DNA of 64,000 nt from positions 868,001 through 932,000 of the forward strand of contig NZ_CAMYMK010000002.1 in the NCBI RefSeq assembly GCF_947259545.1, in the 5' to 3' direction. The position numbers and the translations under genes were made by a program. The notes beneath the pieces are model-generated. The model worked only from the letters and a program-made list of their open reading frames with translations, did no database searches and had not been told where the DNA came from. Origin of the DNA: an uncultured Marinobacter sp. (GTDB lineage: Bacteria > Pseudomonadota > Gammaproteobacteria > Pseudomonadales > Oleiphilaceae). How positions within the stretch are numbered: position 1 is the stretch's first letter; each line of letters begins with the position of its first letter. Positions 27,409 through 35,810 of this stretch are shown one piece after another.

Positions 27409-29328
27409 ATGTTAGAACGTAAATTAGAACTATGTTTTATACTTGCCGTTGTGTCCATGCTGCTCATGACGCTCTTTATCTACTCTCCGGGGATGGGTGG
27501 GCCATTTGTTTTTGATGATGCCCAAAACCTAGAGCCACTAGGGAGTTCCGGTGGCGTAGATTCCCTAGATGATGCGCAACGTTTTATTTTTGGGAATGAG
27601 TCAGGTCCCACCGGCCGTCCTGTATCTATGGCCTCATTTCTGCTCGACGATAGTTCTTGGCCAGCAGCAAGTAGTGCTTCGTTTAAGAAAACCAATCTGG
27701 CATTACACTTGGTCACGGGCCTAATGGTCTTTCTTGTAGCCTTTAGAGTCATTCTTTATTTATTTCCGGATCGTAATGTTCATGCACTGAGTGTGGGGTT
27801 CGTTACGATGGCTTTTTGGCTAGTGCATCCACTGAATACATCGACAGTGCTATATGTCGTTCAACGAATGGCAATACTGAGTGCCCTTTTTTCTTTGGCT
27901 TCGATGTATCTATATTTTTGTTTTCGTGGAAAAGCTGTTTCCAGGGAAGTTCCAAGATACTTTTTATTATTACTTTCTTTGGTTTTATTGGTTCTTGGAT
28001 TCTTTTCGAAAGAAAATGCCCTGTTGGTTGTTGTATTTATTCTTGGGTTCGAAATTTACCTAAGAAAAGAGCGTCTACAGATGGGTGGGAGATCTAAGTA
28101 TCTTCTGTTGCTTTTGACTGCTTCTGCATTTATATACATTATTTTCGAAACTTACGAGATCTGGGGAAGAAGTTATCAGAATAGAGAGTTTGATATATCG
28201 GATAGGTTGATCTCTCAATTAGTTGCGATTGGGGAATATCTAAGAAAAATTATTTTTCCTCAGGCTTCTCATATCAACCTATTCAGAGGCGAATTTGAGA
28301 ACTATCCCACGGTTCCATTTGACTCCATGGTTTGGTTGAATGGAGTGTTTTCCATGCTCTTATTTTTCTGTTTGGGATTCTTGAGCTTCTCTAAGAAGAG
28401 TCCTCATAAGAGTGCTATATGGCTTGGCTTCTTCTGGTTTATTTCATTCCACTTGATCGAGTCAACAATATTGCCGCTGGAATTGTACTTCGAGCATAGA
28501 AATTACCTGCCTTCAGTTGGGATTATTTTATGTGTTGCATTCCTATTATCAGTAGCAAAAATTCCCCAGTATATGAAGGTGTTTGTAGCGGCTTCGGTTA
28601 TCATTTTTTGCTCATTTCAAACGTTCTATTTGGCGAAGACCTGGGGTACGCCAGACCAGCTCTTTTTGAAGTGGGAAATGGACGAGCCGAAATCTGTTCG
28701 AGCTAAGGTTTCCTATGCGCATTTTTTATACTCTAAAGGGTTCCCTGAGAATTCCGTCGAGTTTATTGAGGATGCGATGGTATACGCGCCGAATTCAATG
28801 ATGCTGAAGTTCCATTATTTATTTTATTCTTGTGTTCCAGAAACTAAAGTAAGTCACAAAAGTGCTCTTGATAAATTCAAAGAAGATAGCATATTTGACT
28901 TGGGTGTATCGATTATGCTGAGTCAGTTTTTAGATAAGCTTCTAAATAAAGAATTCCCCGGGTGTTCGGAAGACAATATAAATGTTGTTGAGATTTTTGA
29001 CTATGTAGAGTCTTCTAAAAACTTTGGATATCATAAAAATCATACCGTGCAATATTATGACCTGAAGTCGGACTACTATGTAAAAAAGGGGAATTTGAAC
29101 GGTGCTGTAACAGCTTTGGATAAGGCCATTAGTTTAGCACCACAAAATCATGCTTTATACGTGAAAAGTGCGGATATTCTGGCGTCAGCGGGGTTGTATT
29201 CGCTTGCTGTTAAGCGGCTTAAAAAGTCCCTATCTGTTGATATGAAGGGGTGGAAGAAGTTTAATTCACGAACCCAAGAAATTAAGAGTCGAATAAATGC
29301 TTTTGAGCGACAAGAGGCTAGGCTTTAA
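27409..29328 (+). CDS. Membrane GT-C-like glycosyltransferase with C-terminal TPR repeats (putative pilin glycosyltransferase)
   Basis: This is a polytopic inner-membrane protein of 639 residues with a TMTC-like layout. After the first transmembrane helix (about residues 6-28), a periplasmic loop carries PFVFDDAQNL; such acidic pairs in the first loop are the catalytic signature of GT-C enzymes that use polyprenyl-phosphate sugars. About ten further helices reach residue ~420, with a conserved-looking FEHRNYLPS segment, followed by a soluble C-terminal region with TPR-like helices (for example NGAVTALDKAISLAPQ). The ATG at 27409 was chosen because an earlier frame start lies inside the pilA terminator. 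Its place right behind pilA suggests O-glycosylation of the pilin, as for TfpW/TfpO systems. It is AT-rich compared with its neighbours. Confidence 0.7.
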   Translation: MLERKLELCFILAVVSMLLMTLFIYSPGMGGPFVFDDAQNLEPLGSSGGVDSLDDAQRFIFGNESGPTGRPVSMASFLLDDSSWPAASSASFKKTNLALHLVTGLMVFLVAFRVILYLFPDRNVHALSVGFVTMAFWLVHPLNTSTVLYVVQRMAILSALFSLASMYLYFCFRGKAVSREVPRYFLLLLSLVLLVLGFFSKENALLVVVFILGFEIYLRKERLQMGGRSKYLLLLLTASAFIYIIFETYEIWGRSYQNREFDISDRLISQLVAIGEYLRKIIFPQASHINLFRGEFENYPTVPFDSMVWLNGVFSMLLFFCLGFLSFSKKSPHKSAIWLGFFWFISFHLIESTILPLELYFEHRNYLPSVGIILCVAFLLSVAKIPQYMKVFVAASVIIFCSFQTFYLAKTWGTPDQLFLKWEMDEPKSVRAKVSYAHFLYSKGFPENSVEFIEDAMVYAPNSMMLKFHYLFYSCVPETKVSHKSALDKFKEDSIFDLGVSIMLSQFLDKLLNKEFPGCSEDNINVVEIFDYVESSKNFGYHKNHTVQYYDLKSDYYVKKGNLNGAVTALDKAISLAPQNHALYVKSADILASAGLYSLAVKRLKKSLSVDMKGWKKFNSRTQEIKSRINAFERQEARL

Positions 29329-29436
29329 GATGAGCTTGATTTTTAGATTTCATTGAAGAAGCATCTTGGTTCACCTGACTAGGTTAAAATTTATAATTTC
29401 TTCAGAAAATATGCAGTTTTTGAGGGGGGATAAAAG

Positions 29437-30291
29437 TTGAAAGTTAGTGTTATCATTCCAGCAAAAAATGAAGCAAAGAGTCTCGTAAATTTGCTTCCAA
29501 AACTCACGAATCGGATGGATGTGAGTGAAATTATCGTTGTTAATGATGGATCTACCGATGATACTACAGAAGTATGTCAAAGAAACGATGTTAAAGAGGT
29601 AGTGCATCCATATTCTAAAGGGAATGGAGCTGCCGTTAAGTCTGGTGCGCGAGCAGCAACCGGCGATGTTTTGGTGTTCATGGACGGAGATGGTCAACAT
29701 GACCCGGATGATATTCCAACGCTGCTTTCTAGGCTATACGATGATGGGTATGATATGGCGGTTGGATCTAGAGCACAGACTTCACAAGCATCATGGGGGC
29801 GAGGCCTTGCAAATACTTTTTATAATTGGTTTTCATCACTAATGGTCGGACACGAGGTCAAAGATCTAACCTCTGGTTTTAGAGCTGTGAAAGCAGATAA
29901 GTTTCGTGAATTTTTATATTTGCTTCCTAACGGATTCTCTTACCCGACAACATCTACAATGGCGTTTTTCCGTGCGGGATATTCCGTAAGTTATGTTCAA
30001 CTAAAGGTATATCGTAGGGAAGGGAAAAGCCACATTAAGCCTTTAAAAGATGGCGTAAGATTCTTGTTGATTATTTTTAAAATTGCAACTCTTTATTCGC
30101 CTTTAAAGTTGTTTGTCCCTCTATCGGCTTTTATGTTTTTGATTGGATTGGGATACTATGGATACACGTATTTTTGGTTTAAAAGCTTTACAAACATGAG
30201 CGCGCTTATGTTTACCACTTCCCTAACGATATTTTTGGTAGGCTTGGTAAGTGAGCAAATAACTGCTCTTATGTATAGTAAAAGAGACTGA
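29437..30291 (+). CDS. Family 2 glycosyltransferase, polyprenyl-phosphate sugar synthase type
   Basis: This is a GT2 enzyme of the DPM1/GtrB type that should transfer a sugar from a nucleotide donor to undecaprenyl phosphate. The catalytic domain (about residues 1-225) has VSVIIPAKNEAKS, VVNDGSTDDT, the DXD-type MDGDGQHDPDD and an LTSGFRAVK acceptor motif. Two C-terminal transmembrane helices (about 225-245 and 258-278) anchor it. The start is a TTG at 29437 behind a strong GAGGGGGGA ribosome site. It could supply the lipid-linked sugar used by the neighbouring GT-C protein. It is AT-rich, like the whole island. Confidence 0.88.
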   Translation: MKVSVIIPAKNEAKSLVNLLPKLTNRMDVSEIIVVNDGSTDDTTEVCQRNDVKEVVHPYSKGNGAAVKSGARAATGDVLVFMDGDGQHDPDDIPTLLSRLYDDGYDMAVGSRAQTSQASWGRGLANTFYNWFSSLMVGHEVKDLTSGFRAVKADKFREFLYLLPNGFSYPTTSTMAFFRAGYSVSYVQLKVYRREGKSHIKPLKDGVRFLLIIFKIATLYSPLKLFVPLSAFMFLIGLGYYGYTYFWFKSFTNMSALMFTTSLTIFLVGLVSEQITALMYSKRD

Positions 30292-30363
30292 GTGCTGAGT
30301 GGCTTGGTATCGTCAGTATAGAGGTTTTTTAAAGCGAGTGTTTATGGATTATGGGGATTCCCG

Positions 30364-31299
30364 ATGTTCAGGTGGATGCGTTATATAAAGAACAGGAAAG
30401 CATTGGCTGGCTTGGTTATCTCTTGCATGATTCTTGGGTTATTTCTTGCAGGGTTACAGCTGATTTCAACCTTCTCAGGGTATGATCAAGTCCGCATAGA
30501 ACTTTCGATTTCCTGGGTGGTTGTGTCACTTATTTTATTGATGGTATACCTAATTTCTGCGGTTGCTTGGAATGTCCAACTCAAAGTGCTTAGGCGGGAT
30601 CGACGTTTAATAGATGCGATCTGCGATATGGGGTTTATTGCGGTTGGTAAATATGTGCCAGGAAAGGTTTTAGGAATTTTGGCCAGGGGGGCTAAAAATA
30701 TTGCTGTTTCCGATAATAATGCAGCCTCTTTATACTTTTCTGCTATAGATCAGGTTGGCTTACTTTTCACGGGACTATATTTTTCTCTATTTCTTTTTTT
30801 GGTGTCGCAGTGGAATTACTCAGCAATAGAACTGGTAGGGCTTTCTCTGGCTTTGTTTTATCTGTGCTATTCCTCTCTGAGGCTGCTATATTTTTTTTAC
30901 TCCTTTCTAGGTGGTAGTAAGACTATAAGTCTTCGATATGCTAAAAACTACACTTTCTTTGCTCAAGTTTCCGGGCTGTTTTTAATTATCTGGATATTAA
31001 CAAGCTTTTCATTGTACCCGTTGCTTCCTGATTATTTGGAAGATGGAGAGAAGTTCCAGATTATATCGATATTTTGCATCTCTATTGTTGGTGGTTGGGT
31101 GGCGGTATTTGTACCAGCGGGGGTTGGTGTTCGAGAAGGTCTTTTCGTTATTATGTCTGGCGCTATAATTCCATTAGATATAGCTTTAACAATCGCCGCT
31201 GGCCATCGAATTATAGCTATATCTGTTGATGTTTTGTTTTCTGGAGCTTGCATTCTGATTATGTATAATCAACAGAAAAAAGGTGGATCTTATGATTGA
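30364..31299 (+). CDS. Lysylphosphatidylglycerol-synthase-TM/UPF0104 family membrane protein (possible flippase)
   Basis: This polytopic membrane protein (311 residues, about eight helices) belongs to the AglD/YbhN-like family (PF03706). The hallmark FVPAGVGVREGLFV near residues 245-260 and the earlier GKYVPGKVLGILARG are present. Members are often encoded with polyprenyl-phosphate glycosyltransferases and have been proposed to flip or handle lipid-linked sugars. Here it follows a GtrB-like enzyme and precedes a methyltransferase whose start overlaps its end, so it probably belongs to the same glycan pathway. GGGGA lies before the ATG. Confidence 0.8.
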   Translation: MFRWMRYIKNRKALAGLVISCMILGLFLAGLQLISTFSGYDQVRIELSISWVVVSLILLMVYLISAVAWNVQLKVLRRDRRLIDAICDMGFIAVGKYVPGKVLGILARGAKNIAVSDNNAASLYFSAIDQVGLLFTGLYFSLFLFLVSQWNYSAIELVGLSLALFYLCYSSLRLLYFFYSFLGGSKTISLRYAKNYTFFAQVSGLFLIIWILTSFSLYPLLPDYLEDGEKFQIISIFCISIVGGWVAVFVPAGVGVREGLFVIMSGAIIPLDIALTIAAGHRIIAISVDVLFSGACILIMYNQQKKGGSYD

Positions 31300-32056
31300 T
31301 AATATTTCAGCAGCAGCGCCAAGGTTTATCCTAAGATTATTAGAAGTAGTGCGGATAATTGAAAAGCACTCTTTGATCAAAGATTCATGCCACTTTAGCG
31401 AGGTAGGTCCTGGGCTGGGTGATCTGGCTCATTGGATTGTTCAGTCTCCTAAGGTTCAAGGCGCAACTCTCATTGAGAGCTCAGAGGATGCTTCCAACTT
31501 ACTCAAGCAAAAGTTTGCGGGTTTTTCTAAAGTAAAGATCGTAAATGATATTGAGTTGGTGCCAAAAGAAAATTCTGATTTAATTTTTTGTTTTGAGGTA
31601 CTTGAGCATATTGAGGACGATAGACAATTTTTGAATCTTCTCCGAACGATGTTAAAGAAGGATGGCGTATTAGTTGGCTCTGTGCCAGCCTATATGAAAA
31701 AATGGCAATCTGTTGATGAATGGGCCGGCCATGTTAGGCGTTACGAGCGTAAGGAACTTGAGGTTAAGCTGGAAACTTCGGGTTTCGAGTTGATTGAGAT
31801 GTTTGTATATGGGTTCCCGTTCACAAATTTGTTATATCCTTTGCGCCAGCTTTATTATTTTTTTTCAAACTCAAAAAAAGTTCCTAGAGATGCAGCGACG
31901 TCTCGAAGTGGCATTTCTCGTGAGTTCACGGGTGAACTAACTACTCTTTGGATGTACTATTTCCTGAAGACGTTTAGATTTTTGCAGAGGTTGCCTTTGC
32001 TAGACGTTATGGGAGACGGCTTTATTTTTGTAGTTAGAAAGAAGCCTACTCAATAG
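31292..32056 (+). CDS. Class I SAM-dependent methyltransferase
   Basis: This 254-residue Rossmann-type methyltransferase has motif I as EVGPGLGDLAHW (about residues 36-47), an acidic IESSEDA after strand 2, and the FEVLEHIEDD motif of the Methyltransf_11/UbiG-like group. The substrate is unknown; methylation of a sugar or lipid-linked glycan is the contextual guess. The ATG at 31292 has AGGTGG five bases upstream and overlaps the flippase stop; an earlier GTG at 31283 lies within that ribosome site. Its 3' end overlaps the convergent glycosyltransferase gene by 11 bases. Confidence 0.85.
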   Translation: MIDNISAAAPRFILRLLEVVRIIEKHSLIKDSCHFSEVGPGLGDLAHWIVQSPKVQGATLIESSEDASNLLKQKFAGFSKVKIVNDIELVPKENSDLIFCFEVLEHIEDDRQFLNLLRTMLKKDGVLVGSVPAYMKKWQSVDEWAGHVRRYERKELEVKLETSGFELIEMFVYGFPFTNLLYPLRQLYYFFSNSKKVPRDAATSRSGISREFTGELTTLWMYYFLKTFRFLQRLPLLDVMGDGFIFVVRKKPTQ

Positions 32057-33182
32057 ATCTAATAATAGATACAATTCGTTCTTTAATAATTTTAGTGGAG
32101 AGGTTTTTCATGTAATTTACATACCCTTTTTTTCCAATTTCATCTAGTTTTTCTAAGTTTTCGTACGCCCATTTAATTGCGTTTGCCAAACTCTCGGGGC
32201 TTTGTTGCTTTACGAGAATGCAGTTTTCTTTCGATATAAAACCGTAGTCTTCATCAATCTCTCCTATTATTGTCGGCTTACCATGTGCTAATGCTTGGGA
32301 TGTTTTTCCCGTGACTACCCTTAAAGCTTGAGGTGTTCCGCCAAAGGGGCCGCCAAGTAATAGATCAGCTTTTGGTATAACCTCTTCAATAAGGGTATTG
32401 TACGGCACCCATATCTTGTGGTTGTAAATGCTAGTAGAATGCTTTGGGAAATGCTCAGAAAGGAGTTTGGCAGATTCTTTATTGCCTCCTATGAAGATAT
32501 AGTTTATGGGTAGGTTCTTGTTTATGTGTGCTGATCGAATAATGACATCTATTCCGTGTAAGGGAAGAAAAGATCCATAATATAGTACAGTTAAGTAGTT
32601 ATTTTTAATATTGTTGGAGGTGTCTCTACGTAATCCCTCTATATTTCCTCCCTCGACTGCTCCAACGGGAATGGCTAGTATTTTTTCTTTATTAATTTTG
32701 TCGTAGTTTTTGTGTATGTGTTCAACATGAAGGTTGGTATCGGTTATTATATAGTCTGCATTTTTAAGAATCGCTTTTTCTGCAATCCTTAATAGCTTTC
32801 CGGAGATATTATTTAACGGTTTTTCTTCTTCCTCTATCAACGATAGTGAAGGAGACATCATTTCGTCAAATATGATGGGTTTTTTTCCAGCTATTAGCCT
32901 AACAAGCCAGTATATTTCGTGCCCTCTGAATCCCACAATGTATATGTCAGGGTTGCAGTGGCAGCGAACTTTTAAAAGGCGGATTGTAGTTTGAAGATAT
33001 CTTGCTAGCCCCTTTCTGCTGTTCCGGGCTTCGTGGAGTTCGACTTCTTCCGCATCATTGAGTGCGTTTATCAATGCTTTTGTTCTTATATAGTTGGGGC
33101 TTTTATATGAGAGAACATAGCAAACTTTAATCTTTCTGTTTTTTTTGTCGTTTTCGTGATTTGATGTGTTAGCGTGAGTCAT
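32046..33182 (-). CDS. Family 4 glycosyltransferase
   Basis: This is a GT-B fold glycosyltransferase of 378 residues, probably cytosolic or membrane-peripheral. The N-terminal half has KVCYVLSYKSPNYIRTKAL and IIFDEMMSPS. The C-terminal half has the donor-binding pattern: LYYGSFLPLHGIDVIIR, a KADLLLGGPFGGTPQA motif and HGKPTIIGEIDEDYGF. It is the only gene of the island on the minus strand and meets the methyltransferase tail to tail. The very AT-rich, Lys/Asn/Ile-rich composition points to transfer from a lower-GC source. Donor and acceptor are unknown. Confidence 0.85.
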   Translation of the reverse strand: MTHANTSNHENDKKNRKIKVCYVLSYKSPNYIRTKALINALNDAEEVELHEARNSRKGLARYLQTTIRLLKVRCHCNPDIYIVGFRGHEIYWLVRLIAGKKPIIFDEMMSPSLSLIEEEEKPLNNISGKLLRIAEKAILKNADYIITDTNLHVEHIHKNYDKINKEKILAIPVGAVEGGNIEGLRRDTSNNIKNNYLTVLYYGSFLPLHGIDVIIRSAHINKNLPINYIFIGGNKESAKLLSEHFPKHSTSIYNHKIWVPYNTLIEEVIPKADLLLGGPFGGTPQALRVVTGKTSQALAHGKPTIIGEIDEDYGFISKENCILVKQQSPESLANAIKWAYENLEKLDEIGKKGYVNYMKNLSTKIIKERIVSIIRSIE

Positions 33183-33819
33183 TATTAAAATCTTTAGGGT
33201 ATTTTTTAGTTAGTGGTTATTATAATCGAATACTGTTTTGCCAGAGACTGCTTTAGTTGATGAGTTTAGTTCCACGCTTGGTGACGCTTTAGGATATTAG
33301 GCTCTCCCTTGGTTTGGGCTTGAGTGAATGTATTTTACGAGCCCGCCTAGTATATCATCTTCATTCGATAGAATAACTGTGGAGGAAGTCGATTTAAAAG
33401 GTTGGCTGTTGCCTTGGGGCGCACTACCTTTTTATTGCTGGACTACGCATGACTCTGATCTTGCAGAGTATATGCAGGCAAGCATGATGGGGTTTTAGGC
33501 AAGGGTGCTACCCTCTGTTTGTGCGCACATAGCCGATGTGCCTGCGCTCATAGCTGGGAGTTGCCGGACTACCCCGGGGGCCTCTCCGCGGCGGACAGAC
33601 GAGCTGGCGGGCAACATTCAGGAAGGAGTAGTCCTGTAGAGCGAGGATTAGGATATGGTCATACCTGCGGGCACGCTGATAGCTAACTTTAATCTACGTT
33701 TTCAGTGGTCAGGGTTCTGACGCCCCCAATGAAAAAACGGCCCAAAAACACCCAAACCTCCCTGCAATAATCTGGCATAGTACCACCCCATCCAGCACTG
33801 TGCCGGGTTACGAGGTTAC
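33183..33819. other. Long intergenic region between the AT-rich island and core genes (637 bases)
   Basis: No convincing gene is present. The left part is AT-rich and probably holds the promoter of the minus-strand GT4 gene. A 56-codon frame at 33328-33498 starts with ATG but resembles nothing I recognise. From about 33520 to 33640 the composition turns GC-rich with several inverted repeats (GTTGCC 33560/GGCAAC 33610, GGACTAC 33566/GTAGTCC 33628, TCCGC 33585/GCGGA 33591) and several GGA triplets. GTCAG-GGTT-CTGAC lies at 33708-33721. The region may mark the island boundary. Confidence 0.5.
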
Positions 33820-35787
33820 ATGGGCGAGCAAGATCAGCAGAAAATCATTCAGATCAACATTCCTGTCCTGAGGGAGCGCACCGGGTCGGCGATCCGGGGT
33901 GTGGGTAATTTCACGTCGATGACGCTGAAGGTGCCCCGCGCGTTCTGGCCGGTGGCCCGGTTGGCGGGCAACCTGGAGCCGATTGATCAGGCGCAGCTGA
34001 GCTCCGCGCTCGACGAGCTGTTTGACACGCTGTATGAGCACCCGCTGAACGTGCAGTCCCGCTCGCTGACCAAAGTGTTGCGCAAGTATCGCCTGATCCC
34101 CAATGAGGAAACCACCGAAGGGCTGATCCGTTTTTTGGTAGGGCAGGTGGTTACCCGCAGTCCGATCGAAGTGCCGGAGAGCGTCGTCGATGAGTTCTGG
34201 AGCTTCTTCCACGAACTGCTGGACGCGCCGGAGCTGAACGGGCTGATCGAGCTTAACCTCGACATCATCCGCCTGGTCCTGCGTTCCTACGAGCCATTGA
34301 TTGTGGAGTTGGTGAACCGCCTCAAGGATATTCGCAAGGCCAACCAGGAAGGGTTGGCGGATGTGGGGCGTAAGGTCAGTGTCCTGCGTCGGGATCTGGT
34401 GATTCTGCGCAGGCAGATCAAGGCGATTCGCCACATCAAGCCGTTCCTGCAGACGGACCCGAAGGATTTCGCCACCCAGGCACAGATTGTCGCCCGCATG
34501 GTCCGGGAATTCGGCCCTCTGTTCATCAAGATGGCCCAGGTTGCGGCGGCCAATGCCGACTTCCTGCCGGAGGAAATTGCCACGGAGCTTGCGGTGTTCC
34601 AGGAAGATGTCGACCCGATGACGCCGGATGAGGTCAATGAAGCCTTTATAGACTGCTTCGGCAAGTTACCGGGCGAGATGTACGTCCAGTTTGATGTCAA
34701 CAAGCCCTTGAAATCCGGCTCCATCGGCTCGGTGTACCTCACCAAAAAAGTCGTTCAGGACGACGGCGGTCTGGAGCGCCTGCAGCCGGTGATCGTCAAG
34801 GTGGCCCGCCATAACCTGGAGCGGGAGTTCCAGATGGGCAACCTCGCCATTGAGCTGATGCTGGTGAGCAGCCAGTTCTGGGCGCCGCATTCCAAGCTGT
34901 TGCCGTTCCTCCATGCGCTGTCCGATCAGGTGAAGGAGTTCACCCGGGGCTTTGAGCAGGAGCTGAATTTTGAAGACGAAGCGGCCATCCAGCGTCGTTT
35001 CGCGGCACGGGCTCGGGTGACCCGGGCCTGGCATGTGCCGGATGTGTTTGTGGCCACCAGTCGCATCCTGGAAATGGAATATGTGGATGACGCTGTGTCC
35101 ATCAAGAAGGCCATCGGCAGTCTGCAGGGGTCAGAGCGCAAGCGCTTCCAGCGCACCCTGGGGGAGAACTTCCTGTTCACTCTGTTCGAGCATATCTTTG
35201 TGTACAACGAGCTCCATGGCGACCTGCACCCGGGCAACATCATGGTCTCACCGGACGCAGAGCCATACCTGATCGACTGGGGCAATGCGGTCCATATGGC
35301 CGGCAAATGGAGTTTTGTGCGGGATTACATTATCAGCGTCCTACTGGCAGACACCGAGCGCCTGGGCGATATGCTGATCGAGATGAGTACCCACCCGGAG
35401 AAGAACCGCCTGCGCCGGGATGAAATCATCACCCGCCTGAGTGACACCCTCGAACGTCGGGACGTCTCGCCGCTAACTGAGGATGCGTTACGCACCTTGT
35501 GGCGGGAGGGGGCTGCGGGTTTGCATCGCCGCATGCAGACCGCATTGCAGTTGCTGTCCAACACCTATCAACTGGGCATTGTGATCCACAGCGATTACCT
35601 GCACCTGTCCCGCTCCCTGGTCGCCATGGCGGGTGCCTATATCAACATCTACGAAGGCCTGCCCCGCAGCCTGGTGGTGCGGGACACGGTCAAAAGCCTG
35701 GTGCTGTTCCCGCTCAACCTTGGGATGGCGCGGCTGAGCCATCGGGTGACTCGCCTGCAGGGTGGGTTGTTGCCAGGGGTGGTCTGA
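33820..35787 (+). CDS. Atypical ABC1/UbiB family kinase-like protein
   Basis: This is a 655-residue member of the ABC1/ADCK (UbiB) protein-kinase-like family. The N-terminal ~200 residues are helical. The family's KxGQ region reads FIKMAQVAAANADFLP, followed by an SIGSVYLTK glycine-rich loop, the VIVKVAR lysine, the HGDLHPGNIM catalytic loop and IDWGN where DFG is usual. The protein ends without an obvious membrane anchor pair, unlike UbiB. It lies outside any ubi operon. The altered motifs suggest it is a divergent paralogue rather than the ubiquinone factor itself; its role is unknown. It converges with the metallohydrolase gene, with a 10-base gap. Confidence 0.85.
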   Translation: MGEQDQQKIIQINIPVLRERTGSAIRGVGNFTSMTLKVPRAFWPVARLAGNLEPIDQAQLSSALDELFDTLYEHPLNVQSRSLTKVLRKYRLIPNEETTEGLIRFLVGQVVTRSPIEVPESVVDEFWSFFHELLDAPELNGLIELNLDIIRLVLRSYEPLIVELVNRLKDIRKANQEGLADVGRKVSVLRRDLVILRRQIKAIRHIKPFLQTDPKDFATQAQIVARMVREFGPLFIKMAQVAAANADFLPEEIATELAVFQEDVDPMTPDEVNEAFIDCFGKLPGEMYVQFDVNKPLKSGSIGSVYLTKKVVQDDGGLERLQPVIVKVARHNLEREFQMGNLAIELMLVSSQFWAPHSKLLPFLHALSDQVKEFTRGFEQELNFEDEAAIQRRFAARARVTRAWHVPDVFVATSRILEMEYVDDAVSIKKAIGSLQGSERKRFQRTLGENFLFTLFEHIFVYNELHGDLHPGNIMVSPDAEPYLIDWGNAVHMAGKWSFVRDYIISVLLADTERLGDMLIEMSTHPEKNRLRRDEIITRLSDTLERRDVSPLTEDALRTLWREGAAGLHRRMQTALQLLSNTYQLGIVIHSDYLHLSRSLVAMAGAYINIYEGLPRSLVVRDTVKSLVLFPLNLGMARLSHRVTRLQGGLLPGVV

Positions 35788-35788
35788 G

Positions 35789-35810
35789 GGTGGAGGATTA
35801 CACCTCCACC
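35789..35810. terminator. Hairpin between convergent genes
   Basis: GGTGGAGG at 35789-35796 and CCTCCACC at 35803-35810 form a perfect 8-bp stem around ATTACA. It straddles the junction of the converging UbiB-like and metallohydrolase genes and covers the last codons of the latter. No T-tract is present on either strand, so a bidirectional terminator role is only possible. Confidence 0.4.

Noticed and set aside
33328..33498. A 56-codon ATG frame in the intergenic region after the AT-rich island
   Set aside because: There is no recognisable family and no supporting neighbour, so it was not called as a gene.
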